From: Pelargonium nanum
Taxonomy: Eukaryota; Streptophyta; Magnoliopsida; Geraniales; Geraniaceae
Assembly: GCA_036897485.1 (NCBI GenBank)
Contig: JAYMTF010001217.1
Coordinates: 1 to 25,321, forward strand
DNA: 25,321 nucleotides
Reading direction: 5' to 3'
Shown: positions 1-11,028 of the stretch, one piece after another
Layout of the letters: each line of letters begins with the position of its first letter
Numbering within the stretch: position 1 is the stretch's first letter
Translations under genes and position numbers: made by a program
Notes under the pieces: generated by a model
What the model was told of the DNA's origin: nothing
Databases searched by the model: none
What the model saw: only the letters and a program-made list of their open reading frames with translations

Positions 1-3000
1 AGGTTTCTTCAGAGTAGCATTTTATCTTGAGATATTCACCATCTCCAATCTCCTCAAATTCAAACTTCTGGTTCCACAAAGGACTACAAGCAGGTGAAGT
101 CCTTGTTTTCTGGATAGCCTGCAGAGAAAGTTAACAACATTGGAGTTGATCACATTCATAGGTTACATGTGGAAAAAACAATTGTTGCTTGCAAACAACC
201 ATGCCTTGTATATCATGTCATATTGTCAAAGAAAGAGAGATCACCTTTCCATACTGCAATTTAACATAAGAGGTGCATTTGTCTTTTACCATCAAATCTT
301 TTCCCTCGACAACACTTATGTAGATTTTCCTTCCAGTATGTTCCAGAAAATTTGATGACCCAAATAGAGATTGGCGAGAGCTAAGCTGACTATAATTCAG
401 GCTACATGAGCCATCCGAGAATTGCCATTCTTTTAAAACAAGCCTCACTTTCAACTGCACAATTTATTGAAATGAGAGGAAAAAGAAGAAAAAATGAGCC
501 ACAGTAGCTAGAATGCTGTGATTAACTATTTGAAATGCCAAGTTAATTTAGCCTCAACTCCACCAAATAATGCAAGATAAGGAAGATGAATCTTATAAAA
601 AAAACATAGCAACCCAGTGCACAAGGCTCCCACATAGTGGGGGTCTGAAGAGGGAGATTTAAGTACAAAGCCTTCCCACCTGTTTTGTGGCGAGGCAGGT
701 TCCCTCGAGTTCACAAGACAGCAACCCTGGGTTCTAACTAATAATGTCATTTCAGTTTTCAAATTGTTAAACTTAATTCCAACCCAAAAGCTTAATCTGA
801 TAGGTGGAGGGCCCAACTAATATATAAAGTGGCAATGGAATTCACATTCTTTTGATGTGGGATAGCATTAACACTCCTCACGTGCCGGTCGGATAACACA
901 ACGGACCATGCACATGGAAAAAGAAGGGAGGCAACAAAAATGGGTCACTAGGCCCGAACCATACCAGCTATGATACCACATTAAACTTAACTTCAACCCA
1001 AAAGCTTAACCTGATAGGTGGACAGCCCAACTAGCATATCAAGTGACAACAGACTTCACATTCTTTCGATGTGAGATAACATTAACACAAATGACCAATT
1101 AATGCCCCAAAAATTGAAGGAACAAATGAAGTGTCTGTCAAAGGAGAATATACACATTCCACACTATAGCTAAACGAGTAATTACAAAAAAGAAAAATAT
1201 GTTAACAAGTTGTAATGATTCATTCGAAAAGTTGACACCTTGCTAGTTGAGGATCTACCTTTTAACATGCACTCTAATAGAAAAGTGAAGCTCTCATCAG
1301 AATGACATAAAAGGGTTCACTACTTCACCTTTCAGGTTCAATGACAATATCACAGGGAATTTTTTTTTTTGTTTTTGTTATTGTTTTTGAAATACAAAAG
1401 GTGTGGAAAACCCATCTACTTATATGGATGGAATGATGGGTGCAACTTGTTAAACCCAGAGAAGCAAAATTAATGTTTTTATATATCAGTAACTTGGTTC
1501 TTTTCTTGGTTTTCTGGATAATCCACTGCATAAAACGTTCATTATCTTGGTTCTCTGTAAGTACAAAGTTTCACCCCCAGTAAATGTTCTACTCCCTCCA
1601 TTCCATAGTAAGTACCTGGCTCATGTACTAGGAAAGGTGTACCCCATGCATTCTATTTAATTTTGTCAAAAGATTCACATTGCCTCACCCTCACGTATAT
1701 CAAAGTGCAAAAGTTGAATAAATAAACAAATTAATAATATAAATGGAAAACTATGATGCTTTAATAATTGCAGTTTGGACTATAGAAACTTCTAGGATAT
1801 CCCAACAAAGAAATATACTTGTGTTTTCTTTCAAAAAAAGAAAAAAAAATATACTTTTGGACAGTAGTATTAAAAGTTCACCCACATATACATACACTAT
1901 TGTTAATATCTTCAACTCATTTCATATTAGAAAATCCATTGAAAGAGACTCAAAAGGATACCAGAACTTGTCATAGGCAATTTTCACTATAGTGCATGGA
2001 AAAATTCAAATAAAGGGATAATATACCTCCCCTGAATTCACTCCCTCAAAAGGAACAACCATTTCAACTTCTTTTCCACAAAACTGAGCATGCTCGGCTA
2101 TTGCACTGGAGTCAGGTCCTATTGCCCAAAATGTTGTGGAATCATCCGCAGCATACTTCACCTGCTTGTAGGGCAGAAAAACATTGACACTTAAAAGGAT
2201 GATAAAGCGATAAATATGCAGAAAATATACTATTAAGTGATCAAGGAAGTTTCAAATGGACTGTCTATGATCGAGGTACATTGAAAGAGTAGAATTCTGA
2301 TGTGTTCTCTCATGGATGGTGCAAATGGTCAGTAAGAAATTATAGATGAAATGAATTAGATGACAAGGATGATTAACAATAATGGGTTACCAGTCATAGC
2401 TGGACATTCTCTATACTAAAAACGATTGTTATTAGGTATTAAATAATGCTAACACATCCTCAAAATGTTAAGGTGAAAAATACTGACCACATAGATAGAA
2501 CAAATAACACAATTTACTTCTCTTATTTTGACTAACGTGTGAAACATGTTACAGTGCAATTTCTGTGAATCACATAATGTCACACCAAATTACATGATCC
2601 AGGGATTTATTTAGACAATATACACAATTAAGTACCTTAATTTCGCAGCTTGTAAGATAGTCATACTTCACACTGTTTGGGGTAGAGTTAAAAAGATGGA
2701 ATCGAAGAATTCCTGTATCATCATGAAGAACCATATTAAACGTTGAATTCCATTTAGGACATGAGCCTGCTCTTACATCTGTTCTCCTAGTTAACTCTTC
2801 AACTTCAACCTCCACAAAAGTCCGCAGATCTCTTTGAATAAGGTGTTCTTCTAAAGCACCATTTGAAGAATTTATTTGTTGTTGCCTTTTAGAAGTGCAT
2901 ACTCTTAAGCTATTTCTAACAAGTTTACTTGCAGAAATCACTGTCACATATATGCTGCCACCTACAGCTCTTTTATGCAAGTCAACTGCTGGCAAAGATA

Positions 3001-6000
3001 AACAACGGCGTCGAGGTTCAACCATTGTTTTGACCAAGGTGTCAGTAAAAAGTTTCACCTGCAAGAAAATGAGAGATACTATTAATGTGAATAATTAGCT
3101 TAGTAGCAAACTGAATCCTTAAGATCGGCTAATCTTAGAGGCTATGCTTTCTCTAATGGAAGTAAAATTGAGAAACTGGATTTATATAAGTTTCCAATCA
3201 AGCATAAATACTTCTATTTTTTTATTTTTTTTTATTTTTTTTATCAGCAAGCGTACAAACACTGAGACTCGAACCTGAAACCTCGAGGAACCAAGTGATA
3301 TCAACCACTTGCCCTATTGATATTGGTTCAGCAATCAAGCAAATATATGCTAAATTTATAGTAAAGCAGAAAATGATTAATAAAACACTGTATATCCCAC
3401 AAATTCTACAGAAAACGGCAAGTGACAAAATAATTTGACCATTGAACCAAGTTATAGGCATCATCATACCACTGCCAGTACAGATAAGTAAACCAAGAAT
3501 AGTTGCAAATATAAAGCCCGAATATAAGCGAACACAATCTGAATTAGTTTTGCATGCCCTCAAATATGATTCCACAAGAAACACACCAGCCATGAAGAAA
3601 CACCAGGCAGCTCAGTAACAGGTAGTGACTGGCTTCCACCACTTCCAAATGCAATTCCTATTCTCACTTCGGGAACTGAAACAAATGAGCATAAAATTGC
3701 TTTCCCATCCAGAACCGGCATTAATAGAAGCTGTAAAATGCAACAAATGAAGAAAAATATTAGGAAACACAACCAAAGGTTCAAACATAAATTCAGTAAG
3801 CACAAAAATCAGCTCCATCTATAAAAAAACATAATGCAAATTTATTAAACTGAAATTCAAATATTGAATCAAATGAACTAAATAAATTGAAATCTTATAT
3901 TTAGCTGAAATGATGCATTCCCAATTATTTTGTAAATTCATAAAGTGATACAATGGTTGGAGGGGGGAAAAATGGGCCACACATGCTCTTTTGGTCTTCC
4001 TCAAATCAGGCTTGTCCGAGGGGTAAAAGAAAAAAAAAATCAATTGATTCTTCTTCTTCTTTTTTTCCTTATGGAGGGCCGTCCACCAATCCACTACATA
4101 GCAAGTACAATAATATCTCCAAGACAATGTTTTAACCATATTGTAATTATCATTCACATGATAACATACCATGTGATAAGAGACTCAACTCTATGTCCAA
4201 AAGATACAAAAATGGTCAAAAATGATGTTTAGATAGATGCTTTCATTAACATATTTCATTCTCACTAAATAAGCTTTCGTTACAATGAATAATTTTTTGG
4301 CCTAAACTATTGATATTTGAAAGAATAACACACATATAAGCAGATCAAAATGATACAGTTCATTTCTTAACTTTCTCCTTTTGAGTTTCATAATTACGGA
4401 CTAGGTTATTGTCTTCTAGCAGGACAAGAGATGAATGCTGAACAAAGTACTTCACATACATCACCCTTTATATGGAGACTGTTTATAACAATTCGCGCAG
4501 TTCCAATTAACGGCTTGGCAAGCTTTGCAAGCAACAAAATGCTCATGTCATTGGTGTCCCAATCAAATCCCAAACGCATGATTTTCTGTCAAAATAAATA
4601 TAGAAATGCTTCAAATGATACCCTAGGCATCTAAAATTGTATTTCACTGCTTGAAGGAAAGAAAAGAATTCCATCAACCAAAATACAACAAAGAAACAAG
4701 GACAAATTAACCATGGTAGTAGGAAGTATAGTTGTAATCATGAATTTACATAAAACAACTGCGTACATGTAAATTAGTGTATTCCTATTTATTCATTATA
4801 TGGTTGAGTCAAAAGCCCATGTCTTTGCACCTATAAATAAATGAAATTCTAAAATCTTCCAGGTTGCTGCTACAGAAATCTCACAGCAGTGTCAGGACCC
4901 ATGTGCTGTGATGACGTTCCTTGTCAGACGTCTCATACCAAATACTGGAGTTAACGTCACCAAGCAGATACATGCAGGGTGAATAATATTTAGTTGTTTA
5001 CAGTATGACTTTTTGTGGTTACTCTTATATTTTTCCCATGACAATTTTATGCATTATTTTTTGGTATACTATCAGTACATAAGAAAAGTAAATATAAGCA
5101 AATGAACAAGGAAGAAGGGAAGAGATAAACAATATGATACAGTTTAGGGTTTAAAAAGGGTCCAGAGAAAAATGAGGATCAGCAGATAGAATGTGGTTGA
5201 TAAGTCCATGGTGAACCTCAAACTTGCGAAAGAAATAACTTGCAACAAAATCATCCTATATTCCTATATTCATTAGCATACAGATAATATCATTGGACTT
5301 CACCCAATACCATGAAGAGTCTAATATAAGTGAGTCGTTGGATGATCCTTCCCAATTCTGGACCAAAATACAAGACAATTTCCCAGACTGCAAAATACAG
5401 TCCTTGGTAATCTTCTTCAGTGTATGAAATTTTTATCACTACTTTCCAGAATTAGCAAGCTTGGCATGGTAGGAACTCTCCTTGTAGCCTAAAAAAGGGA
5501 CTTCCATTCTAAATATTGATAAAAGTGCATACTTTTCCTGTGACTTTGACGTACAAAAGATAGCCTTACCATCTTTTTTTTTTTAAGCTAGTGTCACACG
5601 GAGTTTCCTAGTCTAACAAGCATAAAAGCTTATTATTGCAACTATTACATTATAATAGCAACTCATATTGGCTTAAAAGTTATAACTCAAATAGAAAATC
5701 AAGTTGTTACAATAGATTTCAATGGAGAGAAATTGGTGCATCTCTACCAAGGACTTCTAAATTTTGGAATAAAATATTTAGAAAAAAATTGAATAGAGAA
5801 ATCAAACCTGATCACCAGAAGTTGACCAGCGTATCCCTTGTAGACCCAAGCTAGGTGGGTACGAGCCTAATGAAAATTCCAGCAATTCAATTTTTTCCTA
5901 CATTTAAGGATTAATTTTTCATAAACATAAGTGTACCATAGAGTCGTTAATTCAAAATGCATAAAGAAGAAATAAATTCACTTACTATAAGCCTTGATTT

Positions 6001-8308
6001 TAGGTTCTTTAAGCGTTTCTGGAAAAAAAACGAACTTAAAGATTATTTTTCTTGTAATAAAACAAGTTTGTGGCATCTAAAATGAGATTTCAGCCAAATA
6101 ACACTAGCCAACATCAAGAGTGACAATATCTTCACATGGTGTCTAAAGTTTTCTATTATAAATTATTCGAGAAATATATCATTTCTAAGACAAAGAAACA
6201 CTACCAAAGTAATGGATTCCCTTCCCAAGTAGATTGGAAAAGAAGGTAGCAAAAAGTAATTGATTATATTTCAAATCCATTTTTAGGAAACTTTAATTGA
6301 GGTAAAAGAAATATTGTAAACCCAAGGAACAGGAAGAGGCAGACTTTATTTAGTTATTATTAAATCATGAGGTAAAAGTTGCAATCAGGAAACATAACTA
6401 AATTTGCATAGATGCATAAAATATTCTACAAAAGAAGGTGTACCAGAGAGTCCATCCTATTGAAATCTGTAAACAGTTTTCTTACACTAGCTGAAACAAG
6501 ACAAATATGATATATCTACAACTAAACTAAAAAAGATAATCTACCTACTATCAGATCAAAACTTGAAGGTTCTGTACATGGTAAAATCCATCCACTGTTC
6601 TGCTTAAAATCCTTGTATAAAAGGAGCATGTAGATTCCAAATATGTCTACATGGTAAAATCACTTCATCAATTAATAGGCTACCAAACAAGAATATTGAC
6701 ATGCAAATAGACATGGAACAAAACATAGCCCCATCTCTCTGTACAGGTTATGTGGACATCAGTTACAATAAAGCGGAGGGTCCTCACTTCAACAATGGAT
6801 GAGAACCTTATTGAAAACTTTGGGTTAAAGTAGTGAGGCCAAACTTCCATCAATAGCTTGTTTAGCCACTCACAGTGCTCCAGTGGTGTTATTGGCTGCA
6901 AAAATACGCACGAGAAAAATGAACAACAATTTTGTCGTACTTGAATTTATGATGATCAGAAGAAAAAAAAAAGAGGGAGAAAATTTTACTGTGGTTTTCA
7001 GTATGATTTGTTTCCATTCTCTATTCAAGTCTTCCACAAGTATTCGACGTTGATAACTCCCATACTACAGTCACAAGAATGATACCTCATGTTACCACAC
7101 TAATATAGTCATTTTCACTTTACATAAAACCTATCAGTGCATAAACAAGAGAAAAATAGCTGGAATCTTGCATAGGAATGCAAAATTCTTTTACAGTAAA
7201 TATGAATTCTGATATTTAGAACTGGAAATTAGAGAGTAAAGAGAAAATAATATGATACTCACTCAGAGCAGTGTTGTTGCAGCTCAGTTAGTTTAGTGCC
7301 CTTAAACTAAACTATACAATTGAGAGCCCGGACTGCTAAAATTACAAATACTTAGATATTGTATATATTCAACAACCTTCTGAAACTGACAGTAGTACGG
7401 CACTAAGGAAACAAGATTTCAACTCGTAGGTATACCTAAAATTCATACAAAAAAGCTTTACCCTTAAAAGCATATAACCCTTTATAATTGCATTTATCAC
7501 AGTTATGGATAATAGCGGAGTGCAAAAAGGTACTCATCAAGTCGAAAAAGACAAGACATTGATCCTTAGTCGCCTACTAAGAAAGAACAACTCCTATTTG
7601 AAGTACATACTGGAACATAGTAAGATATACAAGGGGCCGCCCCACCACACACAGTTCTAGCATTGCCCCACACTGCTGGGGCTGTACTATGTCACGAAGA
7701 CATATGGAACTGGCCATGAAATTTGGGAAAAATCGTGACAATCTACCATTCCTTGCTGAGCAGTTCCTTGTTGCAAAACTCCATCAAGTATGTTGAACAT
7801 ACTAGACAACATATTCTCTTTATAAGCCTACTTGAATTATGAGATCAGCTACCTTAGCTTTTCTACTTCAGCTCTCAAAAACATCTTTTAGTACTGATCA
7901 TTTGCTAAGTACAAGGAAATACAATTTCGAAAGAGCACTGAATTTGGTTATACAGTCCAGTAACCTTATACTAAAAAAGAAAATGTTCAACAGAAATGAG
8001 AAAATCACTTGCAGAGATTCTAAAAATTATTAAAAGAGATAAGGTTATTTGCATAGCAACAGTTACTGGGAAGCTAACACGACAAAACAAAGCACTGCAA
8101 AAATAGAGAAATAGAAGAAGCGAATCACCTGAATAGTTGCCCAAACGGCTAAGAAAAGTGGAACCCAATTGGAGAGAGAGAAGAACCATCTCTCGATAGC
8201 CCAGAGGAGCAGAACCAGAGGAATCAAAAAAGGAAGAAGAGGCTTGTCTTCGAGGATGTGGTTGAACAAGTCTCCAACCGTGGAAGCTCTCCTCTTCCTT
8301 CTACCCAT
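1..8308 (-). CDS. SYTF: Synaptotagmin-like SMP/C2-domain protein (NTMC2T3/SYTF type), 3' end outside window
   Basis: Eleven coding exons read on the minus strand: 8308-8129, 7064-6990, 6895-6788, 6018-5986, 5897-5808, 4585-4460, 3730-3587, 3058-2636, 2161-2027, 454-245 and 118-1. They give 1642 nt (about 547 aa) with no stop, GT-AG at every junction, and all introns in phase 0. The protein starts MGRRKRRASTVGDLFNHILE. A hydrophobic hairpin or anchor lies at residues 23-60. An SMP-type region (from PITPLEHCEWLNKLL, residue 86, to about 272) includes PEVRIGIAFGSGGSQSLP and TELPGVSSWL. A first C2-like domain starts near residue 285 (GGSIYVTVISASKL) and a second near 479 (GRKIYISVVEGKDL). Residue similarity to Arabidopsis At3g18370 is recalled, not searched. 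Family members are ER-anchored tethers that bind and move lipids at membrane contact sites; this role is inferred. The Arabidopsis protein is roughly 815 aa, so about one third is missing here because of the window edge, not damage. Confidence 0.93.
765..873 (-). repeat. TRIM 3' LTR (109 bp)
   Basis: On the minus strand it begins TGTTAATGC and ends AAGTTTAACA, the canonical TG...CA LTR ends. It is preceded on the plus strand by the CAAAT target duplication at 760-764. Confidence 0.88.
979..1087 (-). repeat. TRIM 5' LTR (109 bp) next to the primer-binding site
   Basis: On the minus strand it begins TGTTAATGT and ends AAGTTTAATG. The expected terminal CA has mutated to TG. It directly abuts the primer-binding site at 978-967 and is followed on the plus strand by the second CAAAT copy (1088-1092). 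Confidence 0.88.
1590..1625 (+). mobile_element. Stowaway-like MITE end (one end only)
   Basis: TA followed by CTCCCTCCATTCCATAGTAA resembles the terminal inverted repeat of Stowaway (Tc1/mariner) MITEs, which insert at TA. No matching opposite end (GGAGGGAGTA) was found within the next few hundred bases, so this is a truncated copy or a chance match. Confidence 0.4.
2162..2635 (-). other. Intron 9... between exons 3058-2636 and 2161-2027 (eighth intron) of the SYTF-like gene
   Basis: A 474-bp phase-0 intron, GTACTT donor and AAGCAG acceptor on the minus strand. It is the eighth of ten introns counted from the start codon. No repeat, RNA gene or other feature was recognised in it. Confidence 0.85.
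3211..3331 (-). mobile_element. tRNA-derived SINE in the seventh intron of the SYTF-like gene
   Basis: On the minus strand an RNA polymerase III A-box-like segment GGCAAGTGGTTGA (3313-3301) is followed by a good B box, GGTTCGAGTCT (3275-3265), and then an A-rich tail (T-rich on plus, about 3218-3242). This is the order found in plant tRNA-related SINEs. Imperfect duplications flank it: CAATCAAGCATAAATA at 3195-3210 and CAATCAAGCAAATATA at 3332-3347, which differ by a small indel. It lies inside the intron at 3059-3586. Confidence 0.78.
3731..4459 (-). other. Sixth intron of the SYTF-like gene
   Basis: A 729-bp phase-0 intron with GTATGT donor and TTACAG acceptor on the minus strand. It contains a TTC-rich low-complexity patch around 4045-4068. 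Short open frames here are low complexity and not supported as genes. Confidence 0.85.
4586..5807 (-). other. Fifth intron of the SYTF-like gene
   Basis: A 1222-bp phase-0 intron with GTTTGA donor and TGACAG acceptor on the minus strand. The stretch 4880-4980 is less AT-rich than its surroundings, but I could not assign it to any gene or repeat. Nothing else was recognised. Confidence 0.8.
5986..6018 (-). other. 33-nt micro-exon (exon 4) of the SYTF-like gene
   Basis: On the minus strand CCAG precedes and GTAAGT follows 33 nt that translate as KRLKNLKSRLI. It joins SSIVE (end of exon 3) to EKIELLEF (start of exon 5) without changing frame. The peptide matches the conserved basic stretch of the family at this place, which supports a real 11-codon exon. 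Confidence 0.88.
6019..6787 (-). other. Third intron of the SYTF-like gene
   Basis: A 769-bp phase-0 intron (GTGAGG donor, TTCCAG acceptor on the minus strand) between exon 3 and the micro-exon. No repeat or RNA gene was recognised. Confidence 0.85.
7065..8128 (-). other. First intron of the SYTF-like gene
   Basis: A 1064-bp phase-0 intron with GTGATT donor and CTGTAG acceptor on the minus strand. It splits the sequence coding for the membrane anchor (…LFLAVWATIQ) from YGSYQRRILVEDLNREW. Long first introns of plant genes can affect expression, but no specific motif was identified here. Confidence 0.87.
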
Positions 8309-8785
8309 TTTGACTTTGAATTTGTCGGATCAATCAACCCAATCTCTCTCTCTCTCTCTCTTCCCACACACAACAAAACTAAGAGTTTCTCATCCGTAAT
8401 GCAATTTATCGATCAGAAAGAAAGAGATCGATCGGCCAGAAGAAGGAATTCCAAGTTTCAGGGATCAGAAGTGGAAAATTCACACAATAATTTTCCCGGG
8501 AAAGTTGATTTGAAAAAGAAGAATGAATTTAAAAAAGCGTGAAGTATGAGGAAAGCTGGAAGAAGAATTCACGGTCGTTTACTTGTTCTGGGAATGGGAA
8601 CAGAGGTCAGAGAGAGTGATGAAGCAGGAAAAGGAAAAAAATAAGAGGAAAAGGAAAAGGAAAAGGAGAAGACAGCGTTGAAACAGCCGCTTCTATTCTA
8701 TATTATGGTTCAACAAAATATGCGCATCCAAAAATATGGAATTAACGGGTTACTCGATAGAAAAAGCCAAGAAGGTACCTCTCAT
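8309..8785 (-). promoter_or_regulatory. 5'UTR and promoter region of the SYTF-like gene
   Basis: This is the DNA upstream of the minus-strand start codon at 8308. It holds a (CT)9 run at about 8343-8360 and a long purine tract at about 8625-8673 (AAAAGG repeats), which reads as a pyrimidine patch on the gene strand, a usual mark of plant core promoters. A weak TATA-like ATAATATAG lies on the minus strand near 8696-8704. No start site can be fixed from sequence alone. No coding potential was seen. Confidence 0.5.
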
Positions 8786-8865
8786 TAGAGGTGTCAAAAT
8801 TTTATGTCGGGTTTCGGATTTTAAGCATAAAATGCATTGTTATCTGCGGATATATTCGACCCAAA

Positions 8866-9641
8866 TCTATATATATATATAAAGCTCTACCGAACTTGCC
8901 ACATGTCACCTACTAACATTTATTTTAAATTATATATTTTATTGTACCTAAGCAATAATAAAATATAAAGAATGATTAAAAGCATATTTAGTACCCAAAG
9001 TTATACCAAATATTCAATGTAGTACCCAATTTTTTATTATACCCAAAGTTTTATTCTGAACCCGATTTAGTGCCCACTGCTAATTGTTGTCAACGGTTCC
9101 GTTAGTTTTCAGTGACGTGAATTTTTTGAAGCAAAATGAGTTTTAAATAAAAATTTAATTACTAAAATTATATATGAAATTTTACTATCATATGTCCCGT
9201 CCCGTCAACAAAATTGTTATTTAATTTATTATAAATTTCACGTCAAATCACGTAACAAAAAAAACTGTTAGAATTTAACGGTAATGACATTTTACTCAAT
9301 ATTTGTAATTTCATGGACTAATTCAGATTACAAAATAAAAAAAGATTAGAGACCAAATTGGGTTCATATGGAGAAGTTTGAGGGACCAAATTGGGATTTT
9401 TGCTTGAATTTGGACTTTTGACATCGGTTTGATACTTTTAGGTTGTATATGTTTATATGTTGTTTTTGTTTTTTGTAAAAAAATAACTAATTTATTTAAC
9501 ACTCTTAAAATTTTATCATTTTTCTATCATCCATTCATATCAATTTCTCATCGTCTCATATCTCATTTTTACTTCAAAATCATAACTATTTATATATCAT
9601 TTTTTTAATATATCGTATAACGTGAAGAGAAAAATGAAGTA

Positions 9642-9674
<33 letters not shown>

Positions 9675-10895
9675 TTCACCGTGCACTCTCAATCTTGACA
9701 AATTTTTCTTTAAGTATCGTCATTAAATAATGTATGTTTTTTTTCTAGATGGAGAGGACAAATGTATCCCCCTACATCATTTCTTGCTACAAAATAATGT
9801 ATGTTACCAAAGACATTATTGATGTTAACTTTGACATATATAATGAAGTAATAGAAACTTAAATAACAAAGTAATATAATATTAAATATATATATATACA
9901 CACACACCAGATTTTAGTAGAAATTTAAATTTTTTTTATTTGTTGTGATATATGTTTTCTGATCTATTTATCTATATTTATTGTAAATGATCTTCTCATC
10001 ATATTACACTATATTTTCTTTCATTTAATTGCATTCATTTTCTCATTTAAGTATTGTGCAAAACCAATAAGTAAAAATAGATCTATTGTCATCAAAAGAA
10101 TTTAAAAATAATGAAAACCGTTTCGTTTTAAACATTTTCCTCTTTTTCACAAAAAAAAAAATACAATTTTTATTTCAATTTTTTAAATTTTTTTGGCCAC
10201 TAACTATAATCACAGTTCTCAAGGGTTGGTCTGTGAACCGAGTGACCTACTATTTAGTAGATTTTCAATTTTTTTTGTTGGATATTTGATCTTTTAATGC
10301 AATTTTCTGTATTTGCACCTCTATTTTGTCACTCTTTTCATTAATGTATTATTTAGAGAAATAGTTATCTGGTTAAATATTATTTGATTTTACTTGAAAA
10401 GTAGTAATAATTGTATTGACATCATTGATACTGACATTTAAAAAGTATTCCTAAAATATATGTACATTTGAAAAATTAATTGAGAAACAATTGTGTTACT
10501 ATCATTTATTTGTAATGATATATTTAAAGTGTTTAATCTCAATCCTAATTTGAACATTATTTAATTAAATTTTGGCTAATTTCCCATTTGTATTGGGTGG
10601 ATTGAGCTCAAACCGCCAACCTTAAGTAACTCATAAGTCACAAACCGTTCAAAAATACATATTTCATTGGTGATTCATGTGTTGCAAAACTTCAAACCGC
10701 AACAAACGGTTTGAGTTGTATTTCTATAAAATATCCTAACATCATAATGTATGACTGATTAGATGGATGACATATATGAATAACTATTTTTTGTTCAAAT
10801 ATTTTCATATATATTAATATACAAAGTTTTAGCCAATAAAAAATATATATTTTCCATGAACACCCCACGTGCATTGCACGGGGGTCACCATCTAG
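8866..10895 (+). mobile_element. Non-autonomous Helitron (about 2.03 kb)
   Basis: The 5' terminus begins TCTATATATATATATAT (8866), a usual plant Helitron start with TC. The 3' terminus has a GC-rich hairpin at 10863-10884 (CCCC-A-CGTGC, ATT loop, GCACG-GGGG, with one bulged A). Seven bases later comes CTAG (10892-10895). It sits between A (8865) and T (10896), the AT target of Helitrons. There is no target duplication, again as expected. No Rep/helicase reading frame is visible in the AT-rich interior, so it is non-autonomous. A captured gene fragment was not recognised. Confidence 0.8.
9642..9674 (+). repeat. (AAT)n microsatellite
   Basis: An uninterrupted AAT/ATA run of about 33 bp inside the Helitron. 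Confidence 0.95.
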
Positions 10896-11028
10896 TTTTT
10901 TATAATTTACCTAACCCGAACCTGACTCAATTTTTTTGGATTGATAAATTCATACTTGAAACTGCCAATAATGGGTTGGGTTCGGGTACCTAGCGGGTCG
11001 GGTCCATTTTACCAGCTCTACCTCTCCT

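Larger units (their letters stand above)
765..1087 (-). mobile_element. Complete TRIM (terminal-repeat retrotransposon in miniature), minus orientation
   Basis: Two direct repeats of exactly 109 bp (765-873 and 979-1087) match at 92 of 109 positions by hand count. They enclose 105 bp with no coding capacity. On the minus strand the copy at 979-1087 is the 5' LTR. The next 12 bases (978-967) read TGGTATCATAGC, one mismatch from TGGTATCAGAGC, the primer-binding site complementary to initiator tRNA-Met. A purine-rich stretch GTGAGGAG (881-874) precedes the 3' LTR. The element is flanked by a perfect 5-bp duplication, CAAAT at 760-764 and 1088-1092. Size, LTR length and tRNA-Met site all fit the TRIM class. 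With no proteins of its own, it depended on an autonomous LTR element. Confidence 0.9.
455..2026 (-). other. Intron 10 of the SYTF-like gene (contains a TRIM element)
   Basis: A 1572-bp phase-0 intron between exons 2161-2027 and 454-245. It starts GTATAT and ends GTGCAG on the minus strand. It holds a complete TRIM at 765-1087 and a single Stowaway-like end at 1592. The rest is unremarkable AT-rich sequence. Confidence 0.88.
8786..11020. mobile_element. Non-autonomous hAT-type element, split by a nested Helitron
   Basis: The left end reads TAGAGGTGTCAAAAT (8786-8800). The right end read inward on the minus strand is TAGAGCTGGTAAAAT (11020-11006), matching at 12 of 15 positions. Both subterminal regions carry GGGTCGGGT-like sequence. 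Eight-base flanks, CCTCTCAT (8778-8785) and CCTCTCCT (11021-11028), agree at 7 of 8 positions, as expected for hAT target duplications. Without the nested Helitron (8866-10895) the element is about 205 bp (80 + 125), a normal size for a non-autonomous hAT MITE. No transposase sequence is present. Confidence 0.78.

Noticed and set aside
3819..4172. 117-codon minus-strand open frame
   Set aside because: It lies within an intron of the SYTF-like gene and contains Lys/Phe runs from poly-A/T tracts.
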